Shown here: positions 48,936-58,569 of the stretch, one piece after another
Numbering within the stretch: the stretch's first letter is position 1
How the letters are laid out: every line of letters starts with the position of its first letter
DNA from: Methylobacterium sp. J-048
Lineage (GTDB): Bacteria > Pseudomonadota > Alphaproteobacteria > Rhizobiales > Beijerinckiaceae
Direction of reading: 5' to 3'
Assembly (NCBI RefSeq): GCF_022829515.1
Contig: NZ_JAKSYL010000146.1
Location: forward strand, 62,001-126,000
DNA: 64,000 bases
Program-made: the position numbers and the translations under genes
Notes under the pieces: model-generated
Databases searched by the model: none
Told to the model about the DNA's origin: nothing
What the model saw: only the letters and a program-made list of their open reading frames with translations

Positions 48936-49121
48936 TCAGGCCGAGCGCCACCAGACGACGCCCATGATGATCAGGATCGCCACGAACTGCAGCAGCACGC
49001 GCAGACGCATCAACTTCTGGGAGAGGTTCGCATTGCCGCCCCGCATCATGTTGGCGAGGCCGAACACCAGCACGACGGCGACCGCCGCACAGGCGATGAG
49101 AACGAGCAGATTGGACGACAT
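48936..49121 (-). CDS. HIG1-domain twin-helix membrane protein
   Basis: The 61-aa product has two helices (LLVLIACAAVAVVLVFGLAN and VLLQFVAILIIMGVVWW) joined by a short charged loop, NLSQKLMRLRV, the HIG1 pattern. Bacterial members are linked to respiratory complexes, though the role is not established here. The start at 49121 is chosen by helix placement; the frame is open to 49205. It lies upstream of pagL. Confidence 0.8.
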   Translation of the reverse strand: MSSNLLVLIACAAVAVVLVFGLANMMRGGNANLSQKLMRLRVLLQFVAILIIMGVVWWRSA

Positions 49122-49261
49122 GAGCGTGAGAATCCGGACCCGACGGGCACCGTGATCCGGAGCGCCGCCGCATGGCGAGACGATGGGCGTTCGACGCGCC
49201 GCCAAGGGAAGACCGGTTCGGCGGCGATCTACGTGTCATGAGGAGGAGATAGAGCGCGCCC

Positions 49262-51925
49262 TCAATTGCGCCGGAGCAGGCGCTCGAAATAATCGAGCTC
49301 CTCGCGCGGCCGGGTGGGATCGCCGAGCTTGCGCCGCAACTCCTCCATGATGCGCCGGGCGCGCTGGACGGCGGATTCGTCGGCGGTCGGGACTCGGACG
49401 CGGCCGTCGCTCATGTCGCGGCCCTTGGTCGGGCGCCCGAGCGGGTCGTCGTCGCGGGCGCCGGCCTGGCCCTGCTGACCCGGCTGCTGGCCGCCTTCCT
49501 GCTGGCCTTCGCCCTGGCCCTCGGCCATCTCCTGCATCTGCTGCGCCATGCCCTCGGCGCCCTTCTTCAGCCCTTCGAGCGCGCGACCCTGGGCGTCGAC
49601 GGCCTCGTCGGCATCGCCTTGCTTGAGGGCGTTCTCGGCCTCGCGCATGGCATCCTCCGCGTCGGAGAGGCCCTGCTCGCCGCGCATGCCGTTCTCCTTC
49701 ATGCGCCGCTCGAGATCCTCCAGGCGCTGGCGCAGCGCCTGCTGGCGGTCGCCGACATTGCCCTGCTGTCCCTCACCCTGCTGGCCCTGGCCTTGCTGTC
49801 CTTGGCCCTGCTCGCCTTGCCCTTGCTCGCCCTGGCCCTGTTTTCCTTGGCCTTGCTTGCCCTGTCCCTGCTTCGGCCGGCCCTGTTGACCCCGGCTGCC
49901 TTGCTGGCCCTGCTGTTGCTGCTGTCCGCGATTCGACGGGCGCTGGCTGCCTTGCGGCTCCTGCCCCTCCTTGAAGGTCTCGTCGCGCAGGCCCTGCTGC
50001 TCGCGCGCCATGGCGTCGAGGTCACGCATCTGCTTCTGCATCTCGCGACTGGCCTGATCGGATTTGCCGCCCTTCTCCGCGGTCTGCAGGTTCTCCAGGA
50101 TGTTGCGCAACTGCTCCATCAGGCGCTGCGCCTCGGCGGTGTCGCCGCGCTTCATAGCCTCGGCCATGTCCTGGATCATCTTGTCGAGATCCTCGGGCGT
50201 GACCGTCTTGGATTGCTGGTTGCTCTGGCCCTTCTCGCCCGGATCGCGCGGTTGGCGGCTCTGTTTTTCGGCCATCTGCGACAGGAACTTGTCGAGGGCC
50301 TGCTTGAGGTCCTGCGTGAGGCGCTTGATCTCGTCGTCGGGGGCGTTGCGCTCGATCGCCTCCTTCAGGCGGTCCTGCGCCTGCCGCAGCTGCTTTTCGG
50401 CATCCGACAGGTCGCCGTCCTCAATCTTCAGGGCCATCTCCCAGAGGAGATCGGCGACATCGATCAGATCAGTATCGGTCTTGGCCCGGCGCAGGCGCTC
50501 GGTGGCGGTCCTGAGGCCGAGGAACACCGGCGGCTGCGGCGTGAACATGTCTGGCGCGACCAGCAGCGCGTCGAGGGCGCTTTGGACCCAGAGGCGGTCG
50601 GAATCGGGCGCCGTCACCAGGCGGCGACGATCCTCCGCGAGCGCCCGTGCCAGGGGATCCCGGAACGGCCGGGCCGGCAGCGTGATTTCGGAGACCGGTG
50701 TGCGCCCTTCCTGGCCTGCCTCGTCCTTGACGACGATCTGGTAGCGCACCCGCGCGCCGGACCATGGGCTGTCGGTCAGGTCGACCAGGGTCTTGGTGTC
50801 GGTCTCGCCCGAGGCGTCGGCCGGCAGCGCGAGGTTGATCCGCGGGATCGGCGCCAGCGAGCGGCCGGCCTTCAGCGGCTCGATCACGCCCTCTGCGGAG
50901 CTGATCCCGTAATCGTCCTTGGCCCGGTACGTCAGGTTGAAGGTGCCGCGGCCGTTCATCTCCGGACCACCCACGGCCGTCACCTCCGGCGGCTTGTCCG
51001 GGATCGCCTCGACGGTCAGGCGCTGGCGCCCGGCCGGGGTGACGATCACCAGTTCGGCGCCGCCGACGATCCGATAGCGCTCCTCGCGCAGGTCAGGACG
51101 CTGATCCTGCCCCGGGATCGGCGTGAGGCCAGCATTGGGCGTCAGCGTCGTGTTCGCCGCCGCTCTGCCCTGGCCCGCGATCCGCACGATCAGCTGCGCG
51201 TTGACCGGCGCCCGCAGGTGCTGGTCGCTGCCGTCCATGGCGATCAGGAGCGGTGGCAGCCTTGTGTAGAGTGGCGGATCGATCCAGCCGTCGACGCGGA
51301 AATTCGGCCCCGGGGCGACTGGCTCGTGCCAGTCGAACGCGGCGCCGATCCGCTCGCGCCATTCGGGTCCGGCCACGAACAGGCTGGCGATCGCGGCAAC
51401 GACGATCCCGGCGCGCAGCGCGTAGGGATCGCGCCGGGTCATGCCGGGGCGCGGCAGCCCGACCTTCAGGGAAGCGACCGCCTGCGCGGCCCGGCGCTGG
51501 TGCAGCGCCCAGAGCGTGCGACTGCCCGGATCTGCAGCGCCGACCGCCAGCGAATCCTGCGCCGCCGAGGCCGGGCCGTGACGAAGCGCCGGATCGCGCG
51601 CGGCCGCCTCCCGGTCGAGCCGGGCCAGAGCGATCCGGCGATCGGGCCGCGCGAGATGCACGAGGGGCAGGAGCGCGACGACCAACAGGAGCGCCAAGAC
51701 GGCCAGCCCGATCTGCCGCCAGAGCGGGGCGAGATCGAGCCACAGGCCGGCCCAGGACAAGGCGAGGAACAGCAGCAGGACGCCGAGCCCGCGCCACAGA
51801 ACCGGCCAAGCCTGCTCCCACAGGGATGCCACCCGCGCCTGGGCGACGAGCCGGTCGAGCCGCGCGGCGGCCGCCTGTCCCGTCCCGGTGCCGGTCGTGC
51901 TGTCGAAGCCGTCCCTGTCGTTCAC
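49262..51925 (-). CDS. TIGR02302/DUF4175 membrane protein
   Basis: The 887-aa product has N-terminal helices (PVLWRGLGVLLLFLALSW and IGLAVLALLLVVALLPLV), an Ig-like or beta-rich periplasmic middle, and a long cytoplasmic C-terminus with coiled coil. Between codons about 670 and 730 it carries a Q/G/K-rich repeat (GQGKQGQGKQGQGEQGQGEQ and the like). The family is typical of Rhizobiales. Its role is unknown. Confidence 0.88.
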   Translation of the reverse strand: MNDRDGFDSTTGTGTGQAAAARLDRLVAQARVASLWEQAWPVLWRGLGVLLLFLALSWAGLWLDLAPLWRQIGLAVLALLLVVALLPLVHLARPDRRIALARLDREAAARDPALRHGPASAAQDSLAVGAADPGSRTLWALHQRRAAQAVASLKVGLPRPGMTRRDPYALRAGIVVAAIASLFVAGPEWRERIGAAFDWHEPVAPGPNFRVDGWIDPPLYTRLPPLLIAMDGSDQHLRAPVNAQLIVRIAGQGRAAANTTLTPNAGLTPIPGQDQRPDLREERYRIVGGAELVIVTPAGRQRLTVEAIPDKPPEVTAVGGPEMNGRGTFNLTYRAKDDYGISSAEGVIEPLKAGRSLAPIPRINLALPADASGETDTKTLVDLTDSPWSGARVRYQIVVKDEAGQEGRTPVSEITLPARPFRDPLARALAEDRRRLVTAPDSDRLWVQSALDALLVAPDMFTPQPPVFLGLRTATERLRRAKTDTDLIDVADLLWEMALKIEDGDLSDAEKQLRQAQDRLKEAIERNAPDDEIKRLTQDLKQALDKFLSQMAEKQSRQPRDPGEKGQSNQQSKTVTPEDLDKMIQDMAEAMKRGDTAEAQRLMEQLRNILENLQTAEKGGKSDQASREMQKQMRDLDAMAREQQGLRDETFKEGQEPQGSQRPSNRGQQQQQGQQGSRGQQGRPKQGQGKQGQGKQGQGEQGQGEQGQGQQGQGQQGEGQQGNVGDRQQALRQRLEDLERRMKENGMRGEQGLSDAEDAMREAENALKQGDADEAVDAQGRALEGLKKGAEGMAQQMQEMAEGQGEGQQEGGQQPGQQGQAGARDDDPLGRPTKGRDMSDGRVRVPTADESAVQRARRIMEELRRKLGDPTRPREELDYFERLLRRN

Positions 51926-52061
51926 GCCGACCGTTCCGCCTCAAGCTTGAGCTGATGTCAGAGGCGCCCGAGATGATCCGGGCTCCGACAACCAGAGGCT
52001 AGCATGGTGGGCCGCGCCGGTCGGCGGGTCAAATCGGCGCGACCGGAGATCGGGCGACCGG

Positions 52062-53270
52062 TCAGTTATGCGCCTGGATAAAGTTGCGCACCTGCGGGTA
52101 TATCTGCGTCTCCCAGCGCTTTCCGGCGAAGACGCCGTAATGGCCGACGCCGGCCTGAAGATGGTGCGTCCGCATATACGGGGCCAGCCCGGTACAGAGG
52201 TCGTGTGCCGCCATGGTCTGGCCGGGGGCGCAGATGTCGTCGCGCTCGCCCTCGACGGTCATCAGCGCCGTCCGGCGGATCGCCCCGAGGTCGATCGGCT
52301 CGCCGCGATAGCGCAGCTCGTTCTTGGCCAGGGTGTAGTCCTGGAACACGGTCTTGACCGTCTCCAGGTAGAACTCGGCCGCCAGATCGAGGACGGCGAA
52401 ATACTCGTCGTAGAAGGTCTCGATCGCCTCGGCCTTGTCGTCTTCGCCGTTGGCCATGTGCCAGAACAGGTCGGAATGGCCCTGGACGTGGCGCTTGGTG
52501 TTCATCGACATGAACGCCGAGACCTGCACGAAGCCCGGATAGACCCTGCGGCCGGCGCCCTTGTGGCGGGCCGGGACCGTGGCGATGAGGTTCTTCTCGA
52601 ACCACTCGATCGGCTTCGAGGTCGCGAGCTCGTTCACGCCGGTCGGGTTGATCCGGCAATCCACCGGCCCGGCCATCAGGGTCACGCTGCGCGGGGCGGC
52701 TGCGTCCTTCGCCTGCGCCATCGCGGCAACGGCGACGAGCGCCTGCACGGTCGGCTGGCAGACCGCCACCACGTGCGATCCCTCACCGATGGTTTGGAGG
52801 AACTGGATCAGGTGGGCGACGTATTCATCGAAGCCGAACCGGCCCGCCGACAGGGGGACATCCCGCGCGTTGTGCCAATCGGTGATGTAGACGTCGTGAT
52901 CGGGCAGCATCGTGCGCACGGTGGCGCGCAGCAGCGTGGCGAAATGGCCCGACAGCGGCGCCACCATCAGCACCTTGGGCTGCTCGGTGTGGATGTCCTT
53001 CTTGAAGTGCAGCAAGGTGCCGAACGGCGTCACCGTGACGGCCTCCTCGCTCACCGGCACGCTCCGGTTGCCGACGGTGACCGATTCGATCCCGTAGGCG
53101 GGCCGCGCGAAGGTCAGGCCCGCGCGCATCATCATGCGGGCGTTGGCCGACATCCACCGGGCCGGCTCGCTCCACCGGATCCAGGGCGACCAGGCGTCAT
53201 TCAGCATCCGTCCCCAGGCCCGGGTCTGGGCGGCGAGGTCGGTCTGCAGGTCGAACGCATCATACAGCAT
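52062..53270 (-). CDS. phaZ: Intracellular polyhydroxyalkanoate depolymerase
   Basis: The 402-aa product has the PhaZ fold with a Cys nucleophile in place of serine (C171 in VVAVCQPTVQAL), acid D344 or D345 in GERDDICAPG and H377 in VGHYGVF. It degrades PHB granules to 3-hydroxybutyrate oligomers. The start at 53270 matches family starts MLYxAF; an ATG at 53360 in frame is an alternative. Confidence 0.93.
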   Translation of the reverse strand: MLYDAFDLQTDLAAQTRAWGRMLNDAWSPWIRWSEPARWMSANARMMMRAGLTFARPAYGIESVTVGNRSVPVSEEAVTVTPFGTLLHFKKDIHTEQPKVLMVAPLSGHFATLLRATVRTMLPDHDVYITDWHNARDVPLSAGRFGFDEYVAHLIQFLQTIGEGSHVVAVCQPTVQALVAVAAMAQAKDAAAPRSVTLMAGPVDCRINPTGVNELATSKPIEWFEKNLIATVPARHKGAGRRVYPGFVQVSAFMSMNTKRHVQGHSDLFWHMANGEDDKAEAIETFYDEYFAVLDLAAEFYLETVKTVFQDYTLAKNELRYRGEPIDLGAIRRTALMTVEGERDDICAPGQTMAAHDLCTGLAPYMRTHHLQAGVGHYGVFAGKRWETQIYPQVRNFIQAHN

Positions 53271-53500
53271 CGGGCGGGCACTCGCGGGCGCCCGGCCCGA
53301 CACGCGGGCGATCGGGACGGCAAACTCGGGCGGATGCCGGGATGGGGATTGCATCAGCATGGCCGGGGAGCATCTGCCCACCGCCCGGGGGCCGCAACTG
53401 GCCAAAAGACGGAGACCAACAGGAAAGCGAGAGCCGTGGCTTTGATGTACCAGCTCTAAACTGGGCCGCGGCGACGCTGCGGGAGGCGCACGCGGTGGCC

Positions 53501-53746
53501 TCAGGAGGCGCGGCGGACCAGCGGGCCGGGCTGGCCCTCGGACCGGCGATGCTCGCAGGCGATCTTGAGGTAGCGGTCGCCGCCGCCGGGCAGGCCCGCC
53601 TGGGCCGCCATGGTCTGAGCGTGCATCAGGCACTCCATCGGCGAGTGTGCCGGCGCGACGATGATGTCGAGGGCGGTATCGCGGGAGCAATCCTGCGCCA
53701 GCAGGGTGCCGGCACAGACCAGGGCAACGGACAGCAAGTCGGACAT
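53501..53746 (-). CDS. Small secreted protein, 81 aa
   Basis: The product has a signal-like start (LLSVALVCAGTLLAQ) followed by a compact mature part with cysteines at CSRDTALD, PMECLMHA and KIACEHRR. It could form a disulphide-bonded domain. I recognise no family. Confidence 0.6.
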   Translation of the reverse strand: MSDLLSVALVCAGTLLAQDCSRDTALDIIVAPAHSPMECLMHAQTMAAQAGLPGGGDRYLKIACEHRRSEGQPGPLVRRAS

Positions 53747-53908
53747 GACGGACCTCAGCTTCGATGGATCGAAAGGTCCGCGGGGTGCTCTTGGCGTCCG
53801 AGCCGCCGCGTTGTTGTTGCCTGGGTGCTTCCTCGCTTGTTCCGAAGATACAAAGCATGCGGCGTGCCAGCCGCGACGGATATTGCGAAGCGATGGATTT
53901 CGCCCGGC

Positions 53909-54118
53909 TCAGTCCCGGGTCGAAAGCCACTGCGTCTCCGGCTCGACCGCCGGGAGCAGGGCCGCGACATCATCGAGATCGACGACGTAGTGGTCGGTGA
54001 GCACCTGCCAGATCTCGGCCGACGAGGTGACCTGCGGCCGCAGGCCGTCGAGGGCACGGGCCAGCAGCGCCGCGTTCACGAGCTTCGGGCGTGCCAGGAG
54101 CGGATCAGCGTTCAGCAT
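53909..54118 (-). CDS. Hypothetical protein, 69 aa
   Basis: The product is helical and acidic (AEIWQVLTDHYVVDLDDVAAL). It has no signal peptide or motif. Codon use is like the neighbours. The family is unknown. Confidence 0.5.
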   Translation of the reverse strand: MLNADPLLARPKLVNAALLARALDGLRPQVTSSAEIWQVLTDHYVVDLDDVAALLPAVEPETQWLSTRD

Positions 54119-54487
54119 CGGTCTCGACCCCGTTTCGATGCCAGAACTCTCAGCCCGGTTTGGTTAATGCCCGGTTACGAAACCTCGCCAAAGCTTTCCG
54201 TCTTCTTGAGCCGACCAAACAAAACCTTGATCGCGGTCCGATGTCGCCATCGACGGAGACGTGTCAGTGCTCGGACGCCGAGGTTGACGTCTTGGTGTTC
54301 TCCGAGCTGAAGAAGCCACGTCGTCGCGCGCGGCGGCGGGAGCCGATCGGTCCGGTTCACAAGCCCGACCCCATCCCGTATCAGGCGGGGGAGATCGAGA
54401 CCGTTGCGGCGGAACGGGGACGCGCCGCCTCTCTGCGCGCTCCGCCATGCCGCGAGCGCTCTGGGCCGAACGTGCGAGCGGGACACC
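54119..54487. other. Intergenic stretch without recognised genes
   Basis: About 370 bases before maf. A plus-strand frame from 54239 (MSPSTETCQCSDAEVDVLVF) is open but its later part becomes shadow-like. It may hold the promoter of maf-yacG. Confidence 0.35.
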
Positions 54488-55141
54488 ATGGACGCCACAC
54501 CTGAAGCGATCGGTGCGACGCAGGGGCCGGCCACCCGGTTCGTGCTCGCCTCCGGCTCGCCACGCCGCCTGGCCCTGCTGCAGCAGATCGGCATCGAGCC
54601 GGATTCGCTGCTTCCCGCCGACATCGACGAGACGCCGCGCAAGGCCGAGCCGCCGCGCGAATTGGCCCGGCGCCTCGCGCGCACCAAGCTCGCCGCCGCG
54701 GAAGCCGCGCTCCACCATCAGGACCAGAAGGTCCCGACCTGGCTGTTGGCGGCCGACACGGTGGTGGCGGTCGGGCGACGGGTGCTGCCCAAGGCCGAGG
54801 GGCCGGACGAGGCCGCCGATTGCCTGCGCCTCCTCTCCGGTCGCCCACATCGGGTGTTCACGGCGATCTGCCTGCTGTCGCCGAACGGAAGGCGGGAGCG
54901 GATCGTCGAGACCCGCGTGCGCTTCAAGCGCCTCTCCGGCCGCGACATCCAGGGCTACCTGGCCTCGGGCGAATGGCGCGGGAAGGCCGGCGGCTACGCG
55001 ATTCAGGGCCTGGCCGGCGCCTTCGTGGTGAAGCTGGTCGGCTCCTACAGCGCCGTGGTCGGGCTCCCGCTCTACGAGACCATGAGTCTGCTCGACGGCG
55101 AGGGCTATCCGATCAGGGCCTCTTGGGGCAGCCTCGCATGA
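54488..55141 (+). CDS. maf: Maf-family nucleotide pyrophosphatase
   Basis: The 217-aa product has the Maf signature ([19 protein letters not shown]), the catalytic-acid region [13 protein letters not shown] and the [15 protein letters not shown] segment. It hydrolyses non-canonical or pyrimidine nucleoside triphosphates. ATG 54488 matches the family; the frame is open further upstream. Its TGA overlaps yacG by four bases. Confidence 0.93.
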   Translation: MDATPEAIGATQGPATRFVLASGSPRRLALLQQIGIEPDSLLPADIDETPRKAEPPRELARRLARTKLAAAEAALHHQDQKVPTWLLAADTVVAVGRRVLPKAEGPDEAADCLRLLSGRPHRVFTAICLLSPNGRRERIVETRVRFKRLSGRDIQGYLASGEWRGKAGGYAIQGLAGAFVVKLVGSYSAVVGLPLYETMSLLDGEGYPIRASWGSLA

Positions 55142-55335
55142 TCGAAATTCCCATTCTCCGAGACCGCCGCCCGGCCTGCCCGATCTGCCGGCGCCCCGAG
55201 GCCGAAGAATTCCGCCCGTTCTGCTCGCAGCGCTGTGCAGATGTCGATCTCGGCCGCTGGCTGAACGAGCGCTACGCGATCCCCGAGGAACTGGACCCCG
55301 ATGCGCCACCTCCGGCGCCGGATTCGGAGGACTGA
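55138..55335 (+). CDS. yacG: DNA gyrase inhibitor YacG (zinc protein)
   Basis: The 65-aa product has four zinc cysteines (C14, C17, C29, C33: CPIC and FCSQRC). YacG binds GyrB and inhibits gyrase. Its ATG overlaps the stop of maf (ATGA). It is the last host gene before tRNA-Phe. Confidence 0.93.
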   Translation: MIEIPILRDRRPACPICRRPEAEEFRPFCSQRCADVDLGRWLNERYAIPEELDPDAPPPAPDSED

Positions 55336-55440
55336 AATTTTCCGTCGCCTCCGTCATGCCGACGTCACGGCAAGGCTGGACAGGCCGCAGAGTCCTGACT
55401 ATACCCCGCGGCGTCCGAGGCCCACAGCGGCGCGGACGAC

Positions 55441-55516
55441 GCCCAGGTAGCTCAGTTGGTAGAGCATGCGACTGAAAATCGCAGTGTCGGCGGTTCGATT
55501 CCGTCCCTGGGCACCA
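55441..55516 (+). tRNA. tRNA-Phe (anticodon GAA), attachment site for the downstream element
   Basis: The cloverleaf is complete: GCCCAGG with CCTGGGC, loop ACTGAAAAT with anticodon GAA, GGTTCGATTCC, discriminator A and encoded CCA. An integrase gene starts 83 bases downstream, so the 3' end of this tRNA is the likely attB/attL. The matching repeat is not in the window. Confidence 0.95.
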
Positions 55517-55598
55517 TAGTGCCCTAAGCCTCTGATATCTTGATTTTGTTGGGTTTTTCGCTGCCGACCGGGTCACAAATCCGGGGCACAGCACCCAC

Positions 55599-57305
55599 AT
55601 GCACCTCAAGATGTCTTGCCATGCTTCCCGCCCCGATTCTTCCGCTCACCAGTTCAAGGTGCGGGCGCCCCGTGCCGTGCTAGATCGCGTGCGCGGGCGC
55701 GAGATCGTGTTGGAGCTACCGGCCGTAGGCAGTGAGCCTGCCGCGCCGTTCAGGACGACGTTGGGCGAATTTGCGAAGGGCAGCTTGCACACGCGCAACG
55801 CCGACGTGGCCGATACGCGCCGCCTCGCCGTCCTGGCCCATCTCTCCCGCATTTGTTCCGCTGCGAAGGCTGGGCCGGTCACGCTGAGCCAACGCCAGAT
55901 CCAGGGATTGGCCGGTCAAGTTCACAAGCTGCTTGAGGCTGAGCACAGCGACAATCCCGGCACCGAGGCCGAGTGGATCACGTTCAAGGCACTCACCCGC
56001 GCGGCTATCGAAGGTCGCATCCCTGGTGCGCCGCCGATACCGGAGCGCGGTCGGTCCGATGATTCGGTTTTGGCCGAGCTGCTGTTCGGCGAGACGGACG
56101 ATCTGACGGGGACGATCAACTCCCTACCAATGGAATGGGGAACCATAGCGCTGGAGCAGAGGGCCGGGCGGCTGGCCCTGTGGGTGCTGGGCCGGAACGG
56201 GATCGAGGTCGCACCCGAGACGCATATCGCGCTGTTGAGGGAGATTGCGCGAGCGGCGCTTCAGTTCGCCCATCAGGCCAAGCGGATGGCGCGTGGCGAC
56301 TACCGACCTGACCCGGACCGGGATCGCTTCCCTGAGTTTGAGCGCAGCAAGCCGGCCGGGGTCACGCTCTCCGGGGTGTTCGACAGGTGGAAGGCCGAAG
56401 TGAAGCCGACGCCCTCGACGGTCTCGACGTGGCGGGGGGTGATTCGCTCGCTGACGGCGCACCTCAAGCAGGACGTGGAGATCGGCAAACTGACCAAGGC
56501 GGACGTGATCGCGTGGAAGGATGCGCTGGTTGAGCGGGGCGTGCGGCCCAAGACGGTCAACGATCAGCATCTTGCCGGTTTGAAAGCGCTGCTGAACTTC
56601 GCGGTCAGAAACGGTCTCGTTACTGAGAACGTCGCGACGGGCGTGCGGCTACAGGTGAAAGCCAAGGCCGGCGAGCGCATGTTGCCCTACAGCGACGACG
56701 ACGTGGCGCGGCTGTTGGATCATGCATCTCGCGAAACCGCCCCGGCCAAGCAATGGCTACCGATGCTGGCGGTACTCACCGGCGCCCGGATCGGCGAGTT
56801 GGCACAGGCTTGGGGCGATCAGGTCCGGCAGATCGACGGCGTGTGGTGTCTGGAGATCCGGCCGGCTGAGGATGGTGGCACGCTCAAGAATGTCGGTTCT
56901 GAGCGCACGGTCCCGCTACACCCGGCTTTGATCGAGGCAGGATTTGTCCAGTTTGCGCAGGAGCGCGGCAACCGGCCCATGTTCTACCTGAAGCCGGCCC
57001 GGAGGGGTGCGGAGGCAAAGCACCCGAGCAAGGGCGTATCAAATCATCTCGGGACTTGGATTCGGGCGCTACCAGAATTTGATGATCCGAGGAAGGCACC
57101 GGCTCACGCGGCCCGGCACTGGTTCAAAACCACGGGCGGCAAGTTGGAAATCATGGACTCCCTGGTGAACGCGATCCAGGGCCATACCGATGGCTCTGCG
57201 GCTGGGACCTACCGGCATTTCTCTACGGAGCAGATGGCCAAGGCCGTTGCTCGATACCCTGTGCCGGGCCTCCAAAAGCCGGACGACGGTGCGGCGCCGC
57301 TCTAG
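55599..57305 (+). CDS. Tyrosine-type site-specific integrase
   Basis: The 568-aa product has an extra N-terminal domain, a core-binding SAM-like domain (near PTPSTVSTWRGVIRSLTAHL) and the catalytic domain with R397 (TGARIGEL), H503 and R506 (HAARHWF), H529 (GHTDGS) and Y538 (TYRHFS). All catalytic residues are present. It integrates and excises the element at tRNA-Phe. The first residues are uncertain: ATG 55599 or ATG 55611. Confidence 0.95.
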   Translation: MHLKMSCHASRPDSSAHQFKVRAPRAVLDRVRGREIVLELPAVGSEPAAPFRTTLGEFAKGSLHTRNADVADTRRLAVLAHLSRICSAAKAGPVTLSQRQIQGLAGQVHKLLEAEHSDNPGTEAEWITFKALTRAAIEGRIPGAPPIPERGRSDDSVLAELLFGETDDLTGTINSLPMEWGTIALEQRAGRLALWVLGRNGIEVAPETHIALLREIARAALQFAHQAKRMARGDYRPDPDRDRFPEFERSKPAGVTLSGVFDRWKAEVKPTPSTVSTWRGVIRSLTAHLKQDVEIGKLTKADVIAWKDALVERGVRPKTVNDQHLAGLKALLNFAVRNGLVTENVATGVRLQVKAKAGERMLPYSDDDVARLLDHASRETAPAKQWLPMLAVLTGARIGELAQAWGDQVRQIDGVWCLEIRPAEDGGTLKNVGSERTVPLHPALIEAGFVQFAQERGNRPMFYLKPARRGAEAKHPSKGVSNHLGTWIRALPEFDDPRKAPAHAARHWFKTTGGKLEIMDSLVNAIQGHTDGSAAGTYRHFSTEQMAKAVARYPVPGLQKPDDGAAPL

Positions 57306-57727
57306 CTTGTTCCTCGTCCATTTTTGACGGGGTGTGGATCGAAAATTTTTCCGCTCGAAATCCACGAGGTCGGAACGGCACTTACCCGAATCGCAGGGGA
57401 TATCCACAGACTTTTGCCTTCTGGCACAACATCTAGCGGGGAACCCGGGAGTCGGGCACCACTTGTTGACGTGATTCCGAGACTGTGATCAGATTCGGCA
57501 TCCCAGCGAGAGGCGATCGTCAAGCGATGGCGATACCAAGAGCTGGGGACTACCGACCACCTGAAACGAAAAGGGCCGCTAGGTCTGATCACCCAGCGGC
57601 CCGGACGTTTCTGCCTGCAAATCCGGTAGCCGGGTGCGGGACAGGCTGTGTTGCAGCGGGCGCCATTGTGGCGTCCGAATGCCTTTGGTCAAGCCCGGCT
57701 GCCTCGTAAGGTTGAACGAGGTTAAAT
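57306..57727. other. Intergenic region of the mobile element
   Basis: The stretch contains a strong hairpin (57573-57602) and otherwise no recognised gene. The first half is low in coding signs. It probably carries the promoter of the gene at 57728. Confidence 0.4.
57573..57602 (+). terminator. Long hairpin in the element
   Basis: GGGCCGCT pairs with AGCGGCCC, and an inner GGT-ACC pairing extends the stem. It is 268 bases after the integrase stop, with no T-run, so it may be a terminator or another structured element. Confidence 0.45.
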
Positions 57728-58009
57728 ATGCCTAGTTTCAAAGTAGCCCATATCCGTAGATCTGGGCAGGATATGATTTTGGTTCCTCTAAGCTCAAACT
57801 TCGATTACAAATCAGAGCAAGAGCAGCTTGGTGTCATTGAAGAACTTCAGGAGCGCGCAAGCTCTGCGGGGATGGCCGGCTCTGTTGTGCCGGTCTGGCA
57901 GAGTGGCAATCAGATGAAATTCCGCGCTCCGCCTCCGTGGCATGGTTTTATCAAGTCCATTGGTATGAATGGAGTGATGGGAAATATCAATAAGACCTTG
58001 TACTGGTAG
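57728..58009 (+). CDS. Hypothetical element protein, 93 aa
   Basis: The product begins MPSFKVAHIRRSGQDMILVP and looks like a mixed alpha/beta fold; no family is recognised. GAGG six bases before the ATG supports the start. A perfect terminator follows at 58039. GC content is lower than in the host genes. Confidence 0.6.
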   Translation: MPSFKVAHIRRSGQDMILVPLSSNFDYKSEQEQLGVIEELQERASSAGMAGSVVPVWQSGNQMKFRAPPPWHGFIKSIGMNGVMGNINKTLYW

Positions 58010-58038
58010 TATTGATAAGGATTATTCTTCTAAACGGT

Positions 58039-58063
58039 GCCCGGACACCGCGAGTGTCCGGGC
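58039..58063 (+). terminator. Rho-independent terminator
   Basis: A 10-bp perfect stem (GCCCGGACAC with its complement, loop CGCGA) followed within seven bases by GCATTGTTTT. It ends the transcript of the gene at 57728. Confidence 0.85.
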
Positions 58064-58260
58064 GCTTGCATTGTTTTGAGCAGGCAGCCGATGCTATCGA
58101 ATTCTTTTGACGTCTGATTCGAAGGACGATCCATTCGCTAGCAACCGTGATGACATTATTTAGCTGGCTATTCGCGAGATTCGCCCCGCATTCCGTGGGG
58201 CAGGGTCGCAATTGGCAGCCAGCTCGTGGAACCGTCAGCCCCCTATGTAGATTTACAATC

Positions 58261-58569
58261 ATGGCATCAGAACCCCGTTTATCCGCGCAAACGCTGAAGG
58301 TTCTGGGTGCCTTCCTGTCATCATCGACTTGCGAGCTATCGGGCGCTCAGCTCGGTGCAACATCCAAGCTGGCGTCTGGTACGCTCTACCCGATGTTGAT
58401 CCGCCTTGAGGCCGCAGGTTGGCTTAGCTCACGATGGGAGAATGATGACCCGCACGTTCTCCAGCGACCGAGACGAAGGTATTATCGACTGACAGCAGAT
58501 GGCGTTCGCAAATCACACGCTGCGTTCGCCGAGATCCAGTCCACCGTTGGAGGCTTCCGATGGGCGTGA
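58261..58569 (+). CDS. PadR-family transcriptional regulator
   Basis: The 102-aa product has the PadR winged helix: LSAQTLKVLGAFLSSST, the wing LASGTLYPMLIRLEAAGWL and RRRYYRLTADGVRK. The start at 58261 is chosen by homology; the frame is open from 58147. It overlaps the next gene by 10 bases. It probably senses a signal and represses the coupled membrane gene. Confidence 0.88.
   Translation: MASEPRLSAQTLKVLGAFLSSSTCELSGAQLGATSKLASGTLYPMLIRLEAAGWLSSRWENDDPHVLQRPRRRYYRLTADGVRKSHAAFAEIQSTVGGFRWA

Noticed and set aside
49619..51955. Hydrophobic 778-codon plus-strand frame opposite the TIGR02302 gene
   Set aside because: The leucine runs are the complement of the Gln/Gly-rich repeat; the family protein on the other strand is the real gene.
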